From Pseudomonas moorei (lineage in GTDB: Bacteria > Pseudomonadota > Gammaproteobacteria > Pseudomonadales > Pseudomonadaceae), in contig NZ_VZPP01000012.1 of the NCBI RefSeq assembly GCF_008801475.1, forward strand, positions 124,001 to 188,000: a stretch of 64,000 bases of DNA, read 5' to 3'. Positions 61,348 through 64,000 of this stretch are shown in pieces. Position 1 is the stretch's first letter. Every line of letters starts with the position of its first letter. The notes beneath the pieces are model-generated. The model searched no databases, was not told the origin of the DNA, and worked only from the letters and a program-made list of their open reading frames with translations. A program made the position numbers and the translations under genes.

Positions 61348-62547
61348 TTATTTACGGGTGATAATGAAGTTGCGGATGCGTTCTGCTGCTTCTATGCATT
61401 CAGCCAGCGGCGCCACAAGTGCCATGCGTACGCGCCCGGCTCCCGGGTTGACCCCATCGACATCCCGCGATAGGTAAGAACCCGGCACCACGGTCACATG
61501 CTCCTGTTCGAACAGGTCACGGCAGAAGGCCGCGTCGTCACCGGCCACATTCGGCCACAGGTAAAAACCACCATCCGGGCGCTGTACGTCCATGACCGGG
61601 CTGAGGATTTCCAGCACCGCGTCATACTTCTCGCGGTACAGCGCACGGTTGGCGCGCACGTGCACTTCGTCGTTCCACGCGGCAACGCTGGCCAGTTGGG
61701 TTTGCACCGGCATCGCGCAGCCGTGGTAAGTGCGATACAGCAAGAAGCCTTTGAGAATGTCCGCATCACCGGCGACAAAACCCGAACGCAGGCCCGGCAG
61801 GTTCGAGCGCTTGGACAGGCTATGGAATACCACGCAACGCTTGAAGTCCTTGCGGCCCAGTTCCACGCAGGCACTGAGCAGGCCGGCCGGCGGGGTTTGT
61901 TCGTCGAAGTACAGTTCGCTGTAGCACTCGTCGGCAGCGATCACGAAGTCGTACTCATCGGCCAGGGCAATCAGCTTTTTCAGCGTGTCGACCGGGATCA
62001 GTGCGCCGGTCGGATTGCCTGGCGAGCACAGGAACAGGATCTGGCAGCGTTTCCAGATGTCCGGTGAAACGGCGTCGAAATCCGGGTTGAAGCCGTTTTC
62101 ATCCAGGCATGACAAGTAGTGCGGCTTGGCTCCAGCCAGGAACGCGGCGCCTTCGTAGATCTGATAGAACGGGTTCGGGCTGACCACCAGCGCATCGTCG
62201 CCACGGTTGACGACGGTCTGGGTGAAGGCGAACAGCGCTTCACGGGTACCGTTGACTGGCAGCACGTTGCGCGCCGGGTCAATCCAGCCGTTCGGGACGT
62301 TGAAGCGACGCTCGCACCATGCGGCGATGGCTTCACGCAGGGCCGGGATGCCGAGGGTGGTCGGGTATACGGCCATCTGATCCAGATTGCTTGCCAGGGC
62401 TTCGGCGACAAAGCTTGGCGAACGGTGTTTCGGCTCGCCGATGGACAGTGCGATGGCACGTTTTTCCGGGTTTGGCGTGACGCTACCGAGCAGCGCGCGG
62501 AGCTTTTCAAAAGGGTAGGGCTGGAGCTGGGTCAGAGCGTTGTTCAT
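61348..62547 (-). CDS. dapC: Succinyldiaminopimelate aminotransferase
   Basis: 399 residues, class I/II PLP aminotransferase that forms N-succinyl-L,L-diaminopimelate. PLP contacts: LPVNGTREALFAFTQ near 98, CSPGNPTGALIP near 165, AADECYSELYF near 197, PLP-lysine in FHSLSKRSNLPGLRSG near 232. Start 62547 (MNNALTQLQPYP). It lies between a REP region and glnD, the usual place of dapC in pseudomonads; with dapD and dapE it supports the succinylase route. Confidence 0.93.
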   Translation of the reverse strand: MNNALTQLQPYPFEKLRALLGSVTPNPEKRAIALSIGEPKHRSPSFVAEALASNLDQMAVYPTTLGIPALREAIAAWCERRFNVPNGWIDPARNVLPVNGTREALFAFTQTVVNRGDDALVVSPNPFYQIYEGAAFLAGAKPHYLSCLDENGFNPDFDAVSPDIWKRCQILFLCSPGNPTGALIPVDTLKKLIALADEYDFVIAADECYSELYFDEQTPPAGLLSACVELGRKDFKRCVVFHSLSKRSNLPGLRSGFVAGDADILKGFLLYRTYHGCAMPVQTQLASVAAWNDEVHVRANRALYREKYDAVLEILSPVMDVQRPDGGFYLWPNVAGDDAAFCRDLFEQEHVTVVPGSYLSRDVDGVNPGAGRVRMALVAPLAECIEAAERIRNFIITRK

Positions 62548-62591
62548 CGGTAGATCTCGTTCGGTGCGGGGTGTGGACAACCCATGTTTCT

Positions 62592-62714
62592 TGTGGGAGC
62601 CGGCTTGCCAGCGATGGTCGTTAACGATAACGCGTGCTTGCCGGGTAAGCGCGGTGTTCTTGGGTCCATCGCTGGCAAGCCAGCTACAACGAAGGGCTGG
62701 CTCGCTCCCACAGG
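62592..62714. repeat. Compound REP cluster
   Basis: An inverted pair of the CTGGCAAGCCAG type (arms 62592-62616 and 62666-62690) is followed by a partial arm GGCTGGCTCGCTCCCACAGG (62695-62714), giving three arms in one gap between dapC and glnD. Confidence 0.8.
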
Positions 62715-62729
62715 GGAAAATTTGTCATG

Positions 62730-64000
62730 TCAGATACTGATTCGCGACAGTTTGATATCGGGTTCCTGATTGACGCTCAATTGCTCGACGATTGCGTCCT
62801 GTAAACGGCTGCACAGCTGCGGGTCCGACAATGGCTGGTTGTTGGCGTCGGTGATGAAAAACACGTCTTCCACCCGTTCGCCCAGGGTCGCAATCTTGGC
62901 GTTCTGCAACGACAGGTCGAATTCCAGGAAGATCGTGCCGATCCGCGCCAGCAGGCCAGGGCGGTCGGGAGCGGTCAGTTCAAGCACGGTGACCGGGCGC
63001 TGGGCGTCGTTGTGGATCGTCACCTGCGGCGCGAAGGCGAAATGCTTGAGCTGGCGGGGGACCCGGCGCTGGATGATGGTCGGGTAGTCGTCCGGATTTC
63101 GCAAGGCTTCGGTCAGGCCATCGCGGATCTCCTTGACCCGCTCCGGGTTATCGCCGATCGAGTCGCCATCCGCGTCGAGCACAATGTAGGTATCGAGGGT
63201 GAACTGGCTGCTGGAGGTGATGACCCGGGCGTCGTGGATGTTCAGGTTGAGCTGGTCCATTGCGGCGACGGTCACGGCAAAGAAGTCGTGCTGGTCGGGT
63301 GCGTAGATGAAGATCTGCGTGCCACCCTCGAACTCGCGCTGAGTGGTTTCCTTGATCAGCACCAGTGGCCCGCCATCGGCTGGCTGCTGAAGGATCGCAT
63401 CGCTGTGCCAGGCCACGTCGCCGGCGGTATGGCGCAGGAAATAGTCATCGCCCAGTTGCGCCCAAAGCTGCTCGACATCGTCCGGATCGGTGCCGCCGCG
63501 CACCAGAATGTCCAGGGCGGCGCTCTGGGTCTGGCGGATCTGCTCTTCGCGATCAACCGGGTTTTCCAGGCCGCGACGAAGGGCACGCTTGGTTTCGGTG
63601 TAGAGCTGGCGCAGGAGGCTGGCGCGCCAGGAGTTCCACAGCGTCGGGTTGGTGGCGTTGATGTCGGCGACGGTCAGCACGTAGAGGTAGTCGAGGCGGG
63701 TTTCATCGCCGACGATCTGTGCGAAATCGTGGATCACCTGCGGGTCTGACAGGTCCTTGCGCTGGGCGGTGGTCGACATCACTAGATGGTTCTGCACCAG
63801 CCAGACGATCAGGCGACTGTCCCACACGGGCAGTTGGTGACGCTGGGAGAAAGCCTCGGCATCCACGGCGCCGATATCCGAGTGGTCGCCATGCCGGCCT
63901 TTGCCGATGTCGTGGTACAGCCCGGCCAGGTAGATCAGCTCGGGTTTGGGCAGTTTGCCCATGAGCTTGCTGGCCAGAGGGAATTTTTCCGACACTTGCG
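62730..64000 (-). CDS. glnD: Protein-PII uridylyltransferase/uridylyl-removing enzyme, N-terminus outside window
   Basis: Bifunctional nitrogen sensor that adds UMP to PII at low glutamine and removes it at high glutamine. The visible 423 residues cover the HD phosphohydrolase domain (LAGLYHDIGKGRHGDHSD, residues about 25-42 of the fragment) and two C-terminal ACT domains (IFIYAPDQHDFFAVTVAAMDQLNLNIHDARV and VLELTAPDRPGLLARIGTIF). The reading frame is open to 64000, so the nucleotidyltransferase domain lies to the right. The GTG at 63995 is internal and not the start. Confidence 0.94.
   Translation of the reverse strand, partial: QVSEKFPLASKLMGKLPKPELIYLAGLYHDIGKGRHGDHSDIGAVDAEAFSQRHQLPVWDSRLIVWLVQNHLVMSTTAQRKDLSDPQVIHDFAQIVGDETRLDYLYVLTVADINATNPTLWNSWRASLLRQLYTETKRALRRGLENPVDREEQIRQTQSAALDILVRGGTDPDDVEQLWAQLGDDYFLRHTAGDVAWHSDAILQQPADGGPLVLIKETTQREFEGGTQIFIYAPDQHDFFAVTVAAMDQLNLNIHDARVITSSSQFTLDTYIVLDADGDSIGDNPERVKEIRDGLTEALRNPDDYPTIIQRRVPRQLKHFAFAPQVTIHNDAQRPVTVLELTAPDRPGLLARIGTIFLEFDLSLQNAKIATLGERVEDVFFITDANNQPLSDPQLCSRLQDAIVEQLSVNQEPDIKLSRISI

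Overview
The window is a piece of a Pseudomonas chromosome, most likely from the P. fluorescens group. It is high-GC and densely coded. It carries a complete wsp surface-sensing operon, mexL/mexJK, and the blocks prfB-lysS, ppc-adk-tsaB and glnD-dapC-dapD, whose order matches (from memory) other pseudomonads. Many paired REP-type palindromes lie between genes. I see no tRNA, rRNA, CRISPR array, intact insertion sequence or intact prophage.

Layout. 1-2.6 kb: 5' part of opgD (osmoregulated periplasmic glucan), then two small convergent genes; the minus-strand one follows a structured leader. 2.7-12.6 kb: one minus-strand catabolic block made of a LysR regulator, a gamma-aminobutyraldehyde dehydrogenase, a putrescine-type ABC importer (binding protein, ATPase, two permeases), a second paralogous dehydrogenase and an APC permease. 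It probably imports and oxidises polyamines or related amines. 12.8 kb: DUF533 protein. 13.8-22.3 kb: wspA-B-C-D-E-F-R, the chemosensory-like pathway that drives c-di-GMP synthesis by WspR. 22.5-25.2 kb: prfB, with its programmed +1 frameshift, and lysS. 25.3-31.4 kb: a TetR regulator, lipoproteins, a QEGLA-motif protein, an alpha/beta hydrolase, an OmpA-like lipoprotein pair and a small conserved protein. 31.5-39.8 kb: ppc, adk, tsaB, a DUF72 protein, a PEP mutase/ICL-family enzyme, an internally duplicated hypothetical protein and rsmJ. 39.8-44.8 kb: mexL diverging from mexJK across a palindromic operator. 44.8-55.3 kb: a pseudomonad intergenic repeat, DUF4197, two YbaY-like proteins, plsB, a cold-shock gene, rlmA, dapE and ndvB. 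55.5-64 kb: tcdA, csdA/sufE, dapD, an ArsC-family protein, an antiporter pseudogene, an astacin-like metalloprotease, dapC and the 3' part of glnD.

Themes. Several genes act on the envelope: glucans (opgD, ndvB), lysine/peptidoglycan precursors (dapC, dapD, dapE), phospholipid (plsB), lipoproteins and efflux. Wsp links surface sensing to c-di-GMP.

Most of the window is ordinary core genome. The less ordinary parts are the structured leader with a tiny ORF at 2.0-2.5 kb, the accessory pocket at 59.9-61.3 kb (decayed antiporter, AT-richer astacin-like gene, and a 114-nt stretch with no C on the + strand), the duplicated-module protein at 38.2-38.9 kb, the doubled dehydrogenase around the ABC importer, and the dense REP pairs. 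I did not find a clearly new multi-gene system.
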